NCBI RefSeq assembly: GCF_016741775.1
Contig: NZ_JAERRK010000007.1
Span: forward strand, 124,001 to 188,000
Length of the DNA stretch: 64,000 bases
Reading direction: 5' to 3'
Source: Streptomyces actinomycinicus
Lineage (GTDB): Bacteria > Actinomycetota > Actinomycetes > Streptomycetales > Streptomycetaceae
A program made the position numbers and the translations under genes. Below, piece after piece: positions 52,301 through 60,237 of the stretch. The number at the start of each line of letters is the position of its first letter. The first letter of the stretch is position 1. Below the pieces are notes generated by a model. That model did not search any database and was not told the DNA's origin. It worked only from the letters and a program-made list of their open reading frames with translations.

Positions 52301-53760
52301 GCGTCGGGTGTCGCGGCCACTCGCTGCGCGAGCAGTTGGTGCACCAGGGCGTCGGGGGTCTCGGCCTGGGTGCCGGTCTGCCAGTCGGTCAGGGTGGCCA
52401 GCTCGTCCGCCGGCAGCACCGCCAGTTCGTCGACGGGGCGGTCCGGGGCGTGCGCGGCGGCGGTGATGACGGTGACGTACCGTTCGGCGATCCGCTGGGC
52501 GGTCGTGGCTTCGAACAGGTCCGTGCTGTACTCCAGCCGGCCGGTCACGCCGGCCGGGGTCCGCGTGAGGCTCAGTGTGAGGTCGAACCTCGACGCGCCG
52601 GTGTCGCCCAGCACCGGCTGCACCTGGCAGCCGTCCAGGCGCAGCCCCGTTCCTTCCTCTTCGTACCGGTAGCTGAACAGCACCTGGAACAGCGGGTTCT
52701 GGGCGAGGTCGCGGTCGGGGTGCAGCTCTTCGACGAGTTTCTCGAACGGTAGGTCCTGGTGGGCGAGCGCTCCCTTGACTTCCGCCCACAGTCGCTGGAT
52801 CAGCTCACGGAACGTCGGGCCGGAGGCGAGGTCGCAGCGGAGCACCAGGGTGTTGGTGAAGAATCCGATGAGGCGGGCCAGTTCGGGCCGTTCCCGACCG
52901 GAGACCGGGGTGCCGACGACGACTTCGTCCTGGCCGGCGTGCGCCCGTAGGAGTACCGCGAAAGCGGCGAGCAGGACGCTGTAGAGCGTGACGCCTTCGG
53001 TCCTGCCCAGCTCTTCGAGGCGCTGGACCGATGCGGGCGGCAGCTCGAAGGTGAGCGCGGCGCCACGGTAGCTCTGCACCAGCGGGCGGGTGTGGTCGGT
53101 GGGCAGATGCTGGGTGGGCATCCCGGCCAGCCGCTCCGTCCAGTACGCCAGCAGCCGGTCCAGCTCGGGTCCGGCCAGCGTGCTCTGCTGCCACTCGGCG
53201 AAGTCGGCGTACTGCATGGGCAGGTCGGGCTCGCGGTGTTCCTGGCCGGTCAGGGCGGCCCGGTAGTGGACTTCGAGTTCCCTGCCGAGTGTGCCGACCG
53301 ATGCGGCGTCGCAGGCGAGGTGGTGCACGGTGAGCAGCAGCCGGTGCTGCTGCTCACCCAGGCGCAGCAGGCGGGCGCGGATGACCCGGCCGGCCACCAG
53401 GTCGAAGGGGGCGCCGGCTTCCTCGTCCGCGAGCCGCGACGCCTCTTCCGGTGTCCGGCCGGGTGCGGTCAGGTCGATGACGGGTATGGACACGGGGGCG
53501 GGCGGCAGGACGACCTGGTGGGGGGTCCCGCCGGTGGAGCGGAAGGCGGTTCGCAGGATCTCGTGGCGCCGCACGATTTCGGTCAGCGCTTGTTCGAGCG
53601 CGGTGCGGTGCAGTGGCCCGGTGATGTCGTAGCCGAGCGGGACGTTGTAGACCGAGCTGCCCGGCTGCAGCTGGTCGAGGAACCACAGTCGCTGTTGTGC
53701 GTACGACAGCGGAGCCGAATTGTTCTCTTCCCCGGCTTCCGGTTCGATGGCTCCGCTCAC
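49375..53760 (-). CDS. NRPS module C-A(LLM)-T with a luciferase-like monooxygenase inside the A domain
   Basis: A 1461-residue single module. C domain about 15-450 with HHLACDA (H146-H147, D151). A domain from ~470: LTYRELD, LGILKAGAAYLPLDPDYP, LAYVIYTSGSTGQPKG, FDISVVELLWAL. After that, residues ~708-1052 (50605-51639) are a flavin-dependent luciferase-like monooxygenase (FADRNGFTAVWTPERHFHQF, PLRVAEEWSAVDNISAGRVG, PVWLTSAKHPETFRMAGEAG). The A domain then resumes with HLQCTPSLARALL, NMYGPTEAAVWAT, GELLLGGDGVVRGYL, YRTGDLARW, LHGHRIELGEIES and NKKVDRRAL. T domain Ser1387 in FFALGGNSLLVVV. By-eye pocket residues D666-I-V-Q-L-G-M-V-W-K resemble the glycine code DILQLGLIWK. The GTG start overlaps the previous stop. 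Confidence 0.9.
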   Translation of the reverse strand: MSGAIEPEAGEENNSAPLSYAQQRLWFLDQLQPGSSVYNVPLGYDITGPLHRTALEQALTEIVRRHEILRTAFRSTGGTPHQVVLPPAPVSIPVIDLTAPGRTPEEASRLADEEAGAPFDLVAGRVIRARLLRLGEQQHRLLLTVHHLACDAASVGTLGRELEVHYRAALTGQEHREPDLPMQYADFAEWQQSTLAGPELDRLLAYWTERLAGMPTQHLPTDHTRPLVQSYRGAALTFELPPASVQRLEELGRTEGVTLYSVLLAAFAVLLRAHAGQDEVVVGTPVSGRERPELARLIGFFTNTLVLRCDLASGPTFRELIQRLWAEVKGALAHQDLPFEKLVEELHPDRDLAQNPLFQVLFSYRYEEEGTGLRLDGCQVQPVLGDTGASRFDLTLSLTRTPAGVTGRLEYSTDLFEATTAQRIAERYVTVITAAAHAPDRPVDELAVLPADELATLTDWQTGTQAETPDALVHQLLAQRVAATPDAVAVVAADATLTYRELDKLADRLAGQLRRLGVAPDEPVGVHLGRTSLLMVTLLGILKAGAAYLPLDPDYPRDRLAFMVGDAGVRLVVADSGSAAAAGRLGAAHVVVPDLAGTPDSRPDNQPPAITADNLAYVIYTSGSTGQPKGVMVTHRNVANLFAGMNDVFGADEPSTWLAVTSVSFDISVVELLWALTHGHRIVLRREPPLPSAPAAAQPDAVALARARHIDFSLLYFGSDSEASSDDRYRLLLDGAKFADRNGFTAVWTPERHFHQFGGLYPNPSVMAAAVAAVTERVQVRAGSVVLPLHDPLRVAEEWSAVDNISAGRVGISLASGWHANDFTLAPDRYDKRKQLMMEGLAEVRRLWRGEKVPRRNGVGAEVEVGVYPRPVQPELPVWLTSAKHPETFRMAGEAGTGVLTHLLGHSLEELAEKIALYRKTWREHGHGPGDGHVVVMVHTFVGPDIDEVRELVREPMSRYLETSFDLIASLGTTTGSAEDFKALPPEELRELVDRAFDRFFATASLLGTPQVCADMVDRMKAAGVDEVACLIDFGVEEKAALDALTHLTTVREITEERRNAALATAEEPIAEQLREHAVTHLQCTPSLARALLADQDTRTQLPRLARLLVGGEALPADLARELADTVAGTVHNMYGPTEAAVWATTSQIPPDGGPVTIGRPLANVRAYVVDRDTRLCPTGVPGELLLGGDGVVRGYLNRTEATAERFQPDPFAGRPGARVYRTGDLARWTPGGALEFLGRLDDQVKLHGHRIELGEIESALAEHAGVRSAAAVIRGTGAEQRITGYYVPATDRPTNGTELRAFLATRLPGYMLPSALHPIDAMPLTPNKKVDRRALPDLSDPRPEGTTAYAPPTNATERLVTDVWREVLGVDRVGLDDSFFALGGNSLLVVVARARLLEHRDSGLSLVDMFRYPSARALAEAIDRKPAEGPDEAVSAGAARGAARRVAGRAAARRAGRTGA

Positions 53761-56700
53761 TGTTGCACCTCGGTTTCCTGTGCGTCGCGCAGGAGCGACT
53801 CGCCTTTCTCGTCACTGGGCCGGTCGGACTCGGAGGGCGGCCGCACGGCGGTGCGGCGGTTGCGCGGCGTGATCGGGGCGGGGCCTGTTCTGGCTCCTGT
53901 CGTGGCGGCGGTCACGGCGTCCGCCAGGCTCGCCACGGTGGGTCGCTGGAGGAACGTGGAGATCGGGACCTCGACGCCGAAGGCCTCATTGACCTGGGCC
54001 ACCAGCCGGGCCGCCAGCAGGGAGTGGCCGCCGGCGCGGAAGAAGTCGTCCGCGCGCCCCACCGGCTGGTCGTGGAGCAGCGCCGAGGCGAGCCGGGCGA
54101 CGCGTTCTTCCGTCGGTGTCCGCGGTGCCTGCTCTGCCTGGGGTTCGGCCGGGGTGTTCGGTGTCAGGGCGGCCAGCGCGTCGTGGTCCACCTTGCCGTG
54201 TTCGGTGAGCGGCAGGGCGGGGAGCAGCACGATCCCGTCCGGGACCATGTACGCGGGCAGCCGGTCCTGGAGGAAAGCCAGCAGCTTCTCCTCGGGGGTG
54301 GTTCCGCTGGGCCCGTCGGTGCAGGCGTATGCCGTGAGCGAGGCTTCGGCTCCGGCCGCGAACGCGCGGGCGACGACGACGGCGTCCCGGACGTCCGGGT
54401 GCTCCATGAGTGTTGCCGCCACTTCTCCGGGCTCGATCCGGAAGCCCCGGATCTTCACCTGTTCGTCCGCGCGGCCGAGGAATTCCAGCTGGCCGTCGGG
54501 GCGCCAGCGGACCAGGTCGCCTGTGCGGTACAGGCGTGCGCCGGGTTGGGCGGCGAACGAGTCGGCGAGGAAGCTCTCTCGGGTGAGTTCGGGGCGGTTG
54601 ACGTAGCCGCGGGCCACTGCCGTGCCGCCGAGGTACAGCTCGCCGCGGACACCGGTGGGCACGGGCTGTCCTTCGGCGTCCAGCACGTGGGCGTCGACCC
54701 CGCTGATCGGCCTGCCGATGGGCGGGCGCAGTCCTGCCGGGTCCGGTGGGACGAGGCCCGCTGTCGCCACCACGGTGTTCTCCGTCGGTCCGTAGTGGTT
54801 GAACAGCTGGAACGGCAGGCCCTCGGGGGGCGCTGCCGGCAGCACGTCGCCGCCGGTCAGCAGCTTGCGCAGTGCGGTGTCGGCCGGCCACGGTTCGGTC
54901 AGTACGGCTGCGGCGAGCGGGGTGGGCAGGAATGCTGCGGTGATCTTCTCGTCGCCGAGCCAGCGCACCAGTTCCGCCGGGGCGGCCCGCAGTTGCGGCG
55001 GGACGACGTGGAGGGTGGCGCCTGCCGCGAGAGTGGGCCAGATCTCCCACGTGGACGCGTCGAATCCGGGGCTGGCGAACAGTGTGGTGCGGTCCGCCGG
55101 ATCGAGCGCGTACTCGGCTATGTGCCAGGCGACCAGGTTCGCGAGCCCCCGGTGTTCCAGTGCGACGCCCTTGGGCCGGCCGGTGGATCCCGAGGTGTAG
55201 ATGAGGTAGGCCAGCCGCTCGGGGGTGAGTTGGTCCGCGTGGACCGGCTCGTCGGTGGTGTCGGCGTCCAGGTCGAAGACGTGCAGGCTCTGCGCGGAGG
55301 CCGGCAGCTGCAGCCGTGTACGGGGCGTGGTGAGGATCCGGCGTGCGCCGGCGTCCTGCAGGATGAAGGCGATTCGCTCGGCCGGGTAGCTCGGGTCCAC
55401 GGGCAGGTAGCATCCGCCGGCCATGAGCACCGCGAGTTCGCCGACGACCAGCTCGGGGGAGCGATCGGCGTACACCGCCACCGGTTCCTCGGCGGTGGTG
55501 CCGGACTCGCGGAGGCGGTGGGCCAGTGCGCCGGCGCGCTGCCACAGCTGTCCGTAGCTGAGCTGCCCCTCGGGCCAGCGCACCGCGGTGGCGTCCGGTC
55601 GCGTCTGCACCTGCCGTGCGATCAGCTCGGTCACCGGCTGGGTGTCGGCCGCGGAGGGCCCGTGGGCCCAGCGGTCGAGCTGGTCCGCTTCCGCGTCGGG
55701 GAGCAGGCGCAGGGTGCCCACGCGTGCCTGCGGCCGGGCCACCGCGTCGGCGAGGAGGGTCAGGTAGTGCGTGACCATCCGCTCCATGGTGGTTTCGTCG
55801 AACAGGTCGGCCGAGTGCTCCCAGATCATGGCGAGGTCGTCGTCCTCGGGGCGGGGCGCTCTGCCGAGGCGCTGTTCGGCCCGCGGGATCACGATCACGT
55901 TGAGGTCGGCCTTGGCCGAGTTGTTCGAGCGTTCGGTGACCCTGCCGGTGAGCCCGCCGAAGTCGATGTCGGGCACTGCGGAGTCGTGGAAGCTGAACAT
56001 GACCTGGAACAGCGGGGTGCGCGAGGGGTCGCGGGCCGGGTCGATCGCGTCGATCACCGCGTCGACGGGGGTGTCCGACCAGGCCAGTGTCTCGGCGACG
56101 CTCTGGCGCACCTGCGCCAGCAAGTCGCTGAACGGCTGGTCGGCCGACACCTTGGTGCGCATGACCAGTGTGTTGACGAGCATGCCGAGCAGCGGTTCCA
56201 GCTCGGGCACGTTCCGGTTCGCCGCACCGGTCCCGACGAGCATGTCCTGCTGTCCGGTGTAGCGGTACAGCAGTGCGGCGAAGCCGGCGTACATGGTGGA
56301 GAAGAGCGACACCCGGTTCTCGCGGCTGAAGGCGCGCAGCTGCCGGGCCAGTTCGGCGGGGATCCGGATCCGCGGCGCCCGGCCACGGAAGGTCATCACC
56401 GGCGGCCGCGGCCGGTCGGCGGGCAGTTCCAGCGTGTCCGGGGCGCCGGCCAGGCGGGCGGTCCAGTGGTCGACGTGCGTGCGCAGCACTTCACCGCGCA
56501 TCCAGTCCCGCTGCCAGATGGCGTAGTCCGCGTACTGGACGGGGAGTTCGGGCAGCGGTGACGGTTGTCCGGCGACGAAGGCCGGGTAGAGGGCTCGGAA
56601 CTCGGACAGGAACACCGAGAGCGACCAGCCGTCGTGGACGAAGTGGTGTTCCACGTGGAGGAAGGTGTTGTGCCCGTTTCCGTGGCGCAGCAGTACCCAT

Positions 56701-58835
56701 CGGGCCAGGGGCGGCTTGGTCAGGTCGAACGGCTCGCGCAATTGTGCGGCGACGACCTCGTCGGCCTGTTCGGCCGGGACGTCGAGCACCTGCAGCGACG
56801 CCTTGGCCTGCGCGAGCGGGCGCTGGTAGCCGACTCCGCCGACGGATACGAAGGCGGTGCGCAGGACCTCGTGGCGGCGGACGATCTCGTCGAGCGTCGC
56901 GCGCAGGGCGTCGACGTCCACGTCACCCTGCAGGGACACCGTGGCCTGGAAGTTGTAGGCCAGGTTGCCGGGCGAGAGCTGTTCGAAGAACCAGACCCTC
57001 TCCTGCGGCAGGGACAGCGGGATCGGCCTGTTCCGGTCGGCTCGGCGCACCGGCGGTGCGGTCGGGGCGATCGCCTGGGCGGCGGGCTCGGGGCCGTTGC
57101 CTTCGGTCGCGGCGGCCCGCTGGTCGATGATCGCCGCGAGGGCTGCGACGGTGGGCGCGCCGAACAGCTCGGGCACGCTCACCACGGCGTGCAACTCCGC
57201 GGTGATACGGGCCGCGAGCCCAGCGACGAGCAGCGAGTTCCCGCCGAGGGCGAAGAAGTCGTCGTGAACGCCGACTGCCGTGCCGCCGAGCAGCCCGGCC
57301 ACGATCCTCGCCAGTGCCGCCTCGGTCGCGGTGCGGGGCGGGACGGCGGTGTCGGCCAGGCCTGCCGCTGTGCGGTCGGGGGCGGGCAATGCGGCGCGGT
57401 CGACCTTGCCGTTGGGGGTCAGCGGCAGCGCGGGCAGCACGACGACCGCCGCCGGCACCATGTAGCTGGGCAGCCGGGCCGCGACGAACTCGACCAACTC
57501 GGCCGTGGGGACGCTGGTGACCACATAACCGACCAGGCGCGCATCCGGGCGGCCGGAGTGTTCGACCGCCACGAAGGCGTCCCGGACACCGGGGTGCTGC
57601 TTGAGGACAGTGGCCACCTCGCCGGGTTCGATCCGGAACCCGCGGATCTTGGCCTGGTCGTCGTAGCGGCCGATGTACTCGAAGACCCCGTCGGGACGGC
57701 GGCGGACCTTGTCGCCGGTGCGGTACATGCGCTGTCCGGGGGCACCGATGTCGGGCACGAACGCCGCCGCGGTGCTCGCCGGGTCGTGCAGGTATCCGCG
57801 CGCCACGCACGCGCCGGCCAGGCACAGCTCGCCGGCCTCGCCGTCGGGCACCGGGTCGAACCCGTCGAGCACGTAGCAGCGCACGCCGTCGACGGGCACG
57901 CCGATCGGCGGCGGCACGGGGCCCCCGGGCAGGACCTCGCCGGCCGTCACCTTCACCGTGCCTTCGGTCGGCCCGTAAAGGTTGATCACGGTGAACGGCA
58001 GCCCGTCGGGCACGCCCCGCTGCATCGCCGAGCCGCCGGTGTGCAGGTACCGGAGCACCGTGTGCGGGGGCCAGGTCTCGTCGAGGACGACCTCGGCCAG
58101 CGGAGTGGGCAGGAAGGTCACAGTGATCTGCTCGTCGGCCAGCCAGGCGGTGAGCGCGGACGGCGAGGTGCGCACCTCGGCGGGCGGCACCACCAGTGTG
58201 GCGCCGGCGGTCAGGGTGAACCAGATGTCCTGCACGGACACGTCGAAACCGGGACTGGCCAGCAGGGTCGAGCGGTCCTGGCGCCGCGTACGGTAGGTCT
58301 TGTGGTGCCAGCGCATCAGATTGGCCAGGCTCGCGTGGGTCACCGCGACGCCCTTGGGCCGGCCGGTGGAACCCGATGTGTAGATGACGTAGGCCAGTGC
58401 GTCGCCGTTCGGGCCAGGCGGTGCCAAGGCGGTCACCTGGGACGGTTCCTTGGTCAGGTCGACCAGCAGGACGTCGTCGCCCAGCGGTGCCCCGCCGGAC
58501 ACCAGCGGCGCGGTGCTGAGGACCGCGACGGCGCCGGAGGCCTCCAGCAGTTGGCGGATCCGCGCGGCCGGGTGGGCCGGGTCCAGCGGCAGGTAGGCCG
58601 CGCCCGCCAGCAGGACGGCCAGTTCGCCGACGACCAGTTCCGCCGACCGGTCGGCGTAGACGGCCACGACGCTGTCCTGGCCCACCCCCCGCTCGGTGAG
58701 TTCGGCCGCCAGAGCGGACGCGTGCGCGGCAAGGCTTCGGTAGGTCAGCCTCAGGTCACCGTCCTGCACCGCGACCGCATCGGGTGCCTCGGCCACCCGG
58801 GCGTGGAATTCATTGAGCACCATCTCGCACGTCAT
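53757..58835 (-). CDS. NRPS, two modules: A-T-C-A-T
   Basis: A 1692-residue initiating synthetase. A1 about 8-485 (YVIYTSGSTGRPKGVAVTH, YRTGDKVRRRPDG, NGKVDRAAL); T1 Ser534 in FFALGGNSLLVAG; C about 605-1040 with canonical EHHFVHDGWS; A2 about 1065-1557 (LIYTSGSTGRPKGVALEH, NHYGPTENTVVAT, YRTGDLVRW); T2 Ser1605 in FFRAGGHSLLAAR. By eye, A2 pocket residues D1259-A-W-F-L-G-H-V-V-K match the leucine code DAWFLGNVVK at nine of ten positions. A1 gives D198-V-Q-F-H-G-L-V-K-K, which I cannot assign. The first module has no C domain, so synthesis probably starts here with an unacylated residue. Starts 3 bp after the MbtH gene. Confidence 0.92.
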   Translation of the reverse strand: MTCEMVLNEFHARVAEAPDAVAVQDGDLRLTYRSLAAHASALAAELTERGVGQDSVVAVYADRSAELVVGELAVLLAGAAYLPLDPAHPAARIRQLLEASGAVAVLSTAPLVSGGAPLGDDVLLVDLTKEPSQVTALAPPGPNGDALAYVIYTSGSTGRPKGVAVTHASLANLMRWHHKTYRTRRQDRSTLLASPGFDVSVQDIWFTLTAGATLVVPPAEVRTSPSALTAWLADEQITVTFLPTPLAEVVLDETWPPHTVLRYLHTGGSAMQRGVPDGLPFTVINLYGPTEGTVKVTAGEVLPGGPVPPPIGVPVDGVRCYVLDGFDPVPDGEAGELCLAGACVARGYLHDPASTAAAFVPDIGAPGQRMYRTGDKVRRRPDGVFEYIGRYDDQAKIRGFRIEPGEVATVLKQHPGVRDAFVAVEHSGRPDARLVGYVVTSVPTAELVEFVAARLPSYMVPAAVVVLPALPLTPNGKVDRAALPAPDRTAAGLADTAVPPRTATEAALARIVAGLLGGTAVGVHDDFFALGGNSLLVAGLAARITAELHAVVSVPELFGAPTVAALAAIIDQRAAATEGNGPEPAAQAIAPTAPPVRRADRNRPIPLSLPQERVWFFEQLSPGNLAYNFQATVSLQGDVDVDALRATLDEIVRRHEVLRTAFVSVGGVGYQRPLAQAKASLQVLDVPAEQADEVVAAQLREPFDLTKPPLARWVLLRHGNGHNTFLHVEHHFVHDGWSLSVFLSEFRALYPAFVAGQPSPLPELPVQYADYAIWQRDWMRGEVLRTHVDHWTARLAGAPDTLELPADRPRPPVMTFRGRAPRIRIPAELARQLRAFSRENRVSLFSTMYAGFAALLYRYTGQQDMLVGTGAANRNVPELEPLLGMLVNTLVMRTKVSADQPFSDLLAQVRQSVAETLAWSDTPVDAVIDAIDPARDPSRTPLFQVMFSFHDSAVPDIDFGGLTGRVTERSNNSAKADLNVIVIPRAEQRLGRAPRPEDDDLAMIWEHSADLFDETTMERMVTHYLTLLADAVARPQARVGTLRLLPDAEADQLDRWAHGPSAADTQPVTELIARQVQTRPDATAVRWPEGQLSYGQLWQRAGALAHRLRESGTTAEEPVAVYADRSPELVVGELAVLMAGGCYLPVDPSYPAERIAFILQDAGARRILTTPRTRLQLPASAQSLHVFDLDADTTDEPVHADQLTPERLAYLIYTSGSTGRPKGVALEHRGLANLVAWHIAEYALDPADRTTLFASPGFDASTWEIWPTLAAGATLHVVPPQLRAAPAELVRWLGDEKITAAFLPTPLAAAVLTEPWPADTALRKLLTGGDVLPAAPPEGLPFQLFNHYGPTENTVVATAGLVPPDPAGLRPPIGRPISGVDAHVLDAEGQPVPTGVRGELYLGGTAVARGYVNRPELTRESFLADSFAAQPGARLYRTGDLVRWRPDGQLEFLGRADEQVKIRGFRIEPGEVAATLMEHPDVRDAVVVARAFAAGAEASLTAYACTDGPSGTTPEEKLLAFLQDRLPAYMVPDGIVLLPALPLTEHGKVDHDALAALTPNTPAEPQAEQAPRTPTEERVARLASALLHDQPVGRADDFFRAGGHSLLAARLVAQVNEAFGVEVPISTFLQRPTVASLADAVTAATTGARTGPAPITPRNRRTAVRPPSESDRPSDEKGESLLRDAQETEVQQ

Positions 58836-58838
58836 CCT

Positions 58839-59066
58839 TCACTGCTGAGAGTGGGTGGCTGAAACGGATTCCTGCGCGGCCCGGCGCAGACTCAGCGGAC
58901 GCATGTCCGTCCAGGCCTCGTTGATGTGGGCCAGGCATTCCGCCTTGGAACCGCTGACACCGCCGCTGCTCCAGCCGAGGGGCAGGTCGCGGTCGGCGGG
59001 CCAGATCGAGTACTGCTCCTCGTCGTTGAGTACGACCACATAGGAGTGGGTGTCGTCGCCGTCCAT
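58839..59066 (-). CDS. MbtH-like protein
   Basis: A 75-residue MbtH homologue: HSYVVVLNDEEQYSIWPADR, DLPLGWSSGG, GSKAECLAHINEAWTDMRPL, SLR. MbtH proteins bind A domains and support their folding and adenylation. The ATG at 59066 has GGAGGA upstream. It is the first gene of the NRPS-PKS operon. Confidence 0.92.
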   Translation of the reverse strand: MDGDDTHSYVVVLNDEEQYSIWPADRDLPLGWSSGGVSGSKAECLAHINEAWTDMRPLSLRRAAQESVSATHSQQ

Positions 59067-60237
59067 GGGTTCCTCCGGTTCGGCGGGATACGGGGTGGTT
59101 TGCTGCTGGTCGCGCCCCTGCGGCCGTCATTCCGGGCGTCGCGGCCGTGGGCACGCGCACGGCGGCCACTGCGGGCGCTGCGGGCGCTCTGGGCGCTCTG
59201 GGCGCTGTGGGCGCTGTGGGCGCTGCGGGCGCTCTGGGCGCTGTGGGCGCTCGCGCCGCGGGAGGCCGTGACGACTGAAATGGATGCGGAGCCTCACAAC
59301 CGTTCCTCCGCGTGAGGCCCGGAAACGGCCGACCGCCTCGGCACCGTCAAGGCAACCGTGCCGATTCCGCACTCGCTGACCGGCGAGCACTGGATGCTTG
59401 CGGACACCGAGGCCACGGCCGTCGGCGAACTACCGCCCCCCATGCGTTCCATTCCGACAGCATGGGTCGCATTGGTTCGCGCCGATAGAGTATGGCAATT
59501 ACTCCGGTAGTCCGTTAATTCAAGGATTGGGTGGATAGGCGGACTTCGCCGGCGAAGAAGACCTCTACGTCGGGCCGCGCTCGGGGTCCCGGGCACGTGC
59601 ATCCACGGAGAGGCGGTGCGGCCAGCTGAACTCCGTCCCGTCTTCCTGAGGTTCGGTGTGCCAGGCAGTCTCATAGCCCCAGTAGGGGAGAAGGCCGCCG
59701 GCCACGAAGCACGTCACCACTGCGGACATTGGCAGCGACCCCGGTCAGCGGTACGCGGCGGCCCACTCCCTCCGGGACGGCAGCGAGAGATCGAGCCCCT
59801 TCGCCTCTGCCCGCCCAAGGATCTGCTCGACCGGTTTCTGCAGTCACAGCAGCGCTGCGCTTAGCCGGTACCGACACGGAAACACTCCCCCAAGACCCTC
59901 ACCACTCTGTGTGACGATGACGACACAGAGGGTGGATGCCGGGTCTGGCCATGGGAAGCCAGGCCGACGGCCAGAAGAGTCGACGCCCATCGCACGGGCG
60001 CGGGGTGGAGAGAAGCGGGGTCGACGCGCAGGTGGCGCAGGACGTCGTCGATGCTCACCACCACTCCTCTTTCCACGGACTCAGCGACTCGGCAGCCGCG
60101 CCCCGGACTGCCCCCGCCAAGTTCCCGCCGTCGTCACTCGGCGTAGACGGTCAGACACCCCTTTTATTGATACATCACGGCAAAATGCGCGAATATAGCT
60201 GAAGAGGCTGTTTCGGTATGCGCCACGGGAGCCGCAG
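59067..60237. other. Long intergenic region upstream of the NRPS operon, 1171 bp
   Basis: Holds the 9-bp tandem repeat at 59169, an AT-rich patch (about 59476-59526) where a minus-strand promoter for the operon may lie (TTGAAT and TAATTG boxes spaced 16 bp), and the upstream region of the phosphatase gene. No gene supportable. Confidence 0.5.
59169..59249. repeat. Nine 9-bp tandem repeats (CTGYGGGCG-like)
   Basis: Nine consecutive units of CTGCGGGCG, CTCTGGGCG and CTGTGGGCG. It lies 103-183 bp upstream of the MbtH start, within what would be the operon leader or promoter. A minisatellite that could form structure or vary in number. Confidence 0.7.

Noticed and set aside
53697..58862. Very long plus-strand open frames antisense to the NRPS genes
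   Set aside because: No conserved domains; they mirror the codon bias of the NRPS genes on the minus strand.
59169..59249. Tandem repeats as a CRISPR array
   Set aside because: Units are 9 bp and adjacent with no spacers.
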